This document shows positions 4,443 through 5,401 of a stretch of 5,401 nucleotides of DNA, piece after piece (position 1 is the first letter of the stretch; each line of letters opens with the position of its first letter). The notes under the pieces were generated by a model. The model was not told the DNA's origin, searched no databases, and worked only from the letters and a program-made list of their open reading frames with translations. Origin of the DNA: Acidobacteriaceae bacterium (GTDB lineage Bacteria; Acidobacteriota; Terriglobia; Terriglobales; Acidobacteriaceae); assembly GCA_003164255.1 (NCBI GenBank), contig PLST01000452.1, forward strand, positions 13,471-18,871. The letters are read 5' to 3'. Position numbers and translations under genes: made by a program.

Positions 4443-5401
4443 ATGAAACGTCGCGATCTCCTCAAGATTTCTCCTCTCGCCCTCGCCGCCACCGTAGGCC
4501 ACGTCTCCCTCGCTGAAGCCCAGACCGATGCGCACGCAACGGAGGCGGTCTTCAACGTCCGCACCTTCGGCGCCACCGGCGACGGAAAAACCGTGGACAC
4601 GCCCGCCATCAACAAGGCTATTGAAGCGGTCGCCGCAGCCGGTGGAGGCACGCTCGTCTTCCCTGAAGGCACCTACCTCTGCTTCACCATTCGCCTCAAG
4701 TCGAATGTCGATCTCTATCTTTCCCGCGGCTGCACCATCCTGGCCGCCGACTCGCCCCGGCCCGGCGACGCCTCCGGCTACAACGGCGGTGTCTACGATG
4801 CGGCCGAGCCCAACGATCCCTGGACCCCTTATCAGGACTACGGCCACAATCACTGGCGCAATTCGCTCTTCTATGCGGAGAACCAGCAGAATTTTTCCGT
4901 CCTCGGCCCGGGACTGATCTTCGGCAAGGGCCTGTCTCACGGCGGGCCCGACGTGCGCGGCGGGTACGAGGCCTTCAAGGCCGAACAGCCCGGCGTCGGC
5001 AACAAGACCTTCGCGCTCAAGAACTGCCACGGCGTCATCCTGCGCGACTTCAGCGTCCTCAAGGGCGGCCACTTCGCCCTGCTCGCCACCGGCGTTGACA
5101 ACCTCACCCTCGACAATCTCCTCATTGACACCGATCGCGATGGCTTCGACATCGACTGCTGCCGCAACGTGCGCGTCTCCAACTGCTCCGTCAACTCACC
5201 CTGGGACGACGCCATCTGTCCCAAGTCAAGCTACGCGCTCGGCTATCAGCGCTCCACTGATAATGTGACCATCGCCAACAACTACGTCACGGGTACCTAC
5301 GAGCTCGGCAGCATCATTGCCGGAACCTGGAAAAAGTTTGATGAAGACTCCAAGGTCTCGCGCAATGGCCGCATCAAGTGCGGCACCGAATCGAACGGCG
5401 G
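4443..5401 (+). CDS. Tat-exported GH28-like parallel beta-helix glycosidase (3'-partial)
   Basis: The frame is open from the ATG at 4443 to the window end (319 complete codons); the C-terminus lies outside. The N-terminus KRRDLLKIS is a twin-arginine motif, followed by a moderately hydrophobic stretch and a plausible AEA-Q cleavage site after residue 26, so export of a folded enzyme is likely. FNVRTFGATGDGKTVDTPAINKAIEA at 37-62 and GGGTLVFPEGTYL at 67-79 are the entry strands of pectinase-type beta-helix proteins (GH28 and related). Active-site-like segments are DTDRDGFDIDCCRNV at 229-243 (D233, D236), PWDDAICPK at 253-261 (D255, D256) and GRIKCGTESNG at 309-319. These match the GH28 order, but the GHG histidine is not evident. 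Likely role: cleaving polygalacturonan, rhamnogalacturonan or another uronic-acid polymer outside the cytoplasm; the substrate is not assignable. It appears to be its own transcription unit. Confidence 0.88.
   Translation, partial: MKRRDLLKISPLALAATVGHVSLAEAQTDAHATEAVFNVRTFGATGDGKTVDTPAINKAIEAVAAAGGGTLVFPEGTYLCFTIRLKSNVDLYLSRGCTILAADSPRPGDASGYNGGVYDAAEPNDPWTPYQDYGHNHWRNSLFYAENQQNFSVLGPGLIFGKGLSHGGPDVRGGYEAFKAEQPGVGNKTFALKNCHGVILRDFSVLKGGHFALLATGVDNLTLDNLLIDTDRDGFDIDCCRNVRVSNCSVNSPWDDAICPKSSYALGYQRSTDNVTIANNYVTGTYELGSIIAGTWKKFDEDSKVSRNGRIKCGTESNG

Noticed and set aside
4299..5072. Long open frame on the minus strand opposite the GH28-like gene (257 codons)
   Set aside because: It is a shadow of a GC-rich coding strand: the product is low in complexity (rich in A, G, V, D, E) with no recognisable domain, while the plus strand encodes a clear Tat/GH28-like protein.
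1..5401. CRISPR array, tRNA or rRNA gene, insertion sequence, transposase or phage attachment site
   Set aside because: No spaced direct repeats, no tRNA-like T-loop/anticodon arrangement, no transposase motifs and no terminal repeats were seen on either strand.

Overview
The window is a GC-rich bacterial chromosomal segment with six protein genes packed closely on both strands. Gene content suggests a free-living soil-type bacterium. The combination of RarA, a TrmH/SpoU methyltransferase, a single-domain threonylcarbamoyl-AMP synthase, a DUF218 protein and a Tat-exported GH28-like pectin-active enzyme, with start sites lacking a Shine-Dalgarno sequence, would fit Acidobacteriota (Terriglobia/Acidobacteriaceae). 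That placement is inference from gene style and composition, not from a marker alignment.

Layout. Bases 1-665 (+) carry a type II toxin-antitoxin module of the FitAB/VapBC kind: a ribbon-helix-helix antitoxin missing its first few residues at the window edge, then a PIN-domain ribonuclease toxin 2 nt later. Bases 714-2899 (-) carry a two-gene operon transcribed right to left. A TrmH/SpoU-family 2'-O-ribose RNA methyltransferase comes first, followed by rarA, joined by a 4-nt stop/start overlap with a strong Shine-Dalgarno sequence inside the end of the methyltransferase gene. The toxin and rarA genes converge across a 48-nt gap with no convincing terminator.

Bases 2900-3047 are a divergent control region with a TAGAAT -10 box facing left, a weak extended -10 promoter facing right, a 7-bp tandem repeat and two adjacent inverted repeats that share an ACGGCT core. 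To the right, tsaC (t6A tRNA modification) starts at a TTG codon and is followed 11 nt later by a membrane-anchored DUF218 (ElyC/SanA/YdcF-like) protein.

Bases 4334-4442 hold no gene. They hold two perfect inverted repeats, further competing pairings, and an extended -10 element very close to the next start codon. From 4443 to the window end runs the N-terminal part of a secreted GH28-like parallel beta-helix enzyme with a twin-arginine signal. This gene looks like an independent transcription unit.

How the genes relate: the trmH-like gene and tsaC both act on structured RNA and are divergently transcribed from one short region, with rarA attached for replication-fork maintenance. The toxin-antitoxin pair and the pectinolytic gene look like accessory neighbours. 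I see no clearly new multi-gene system. The items most worth checking are the paired inverted repeats at 2963-2992, the multi-hairpin segment at 4343-4424, the atypical GH28 active-site motifs, and the likely leaderless starts.
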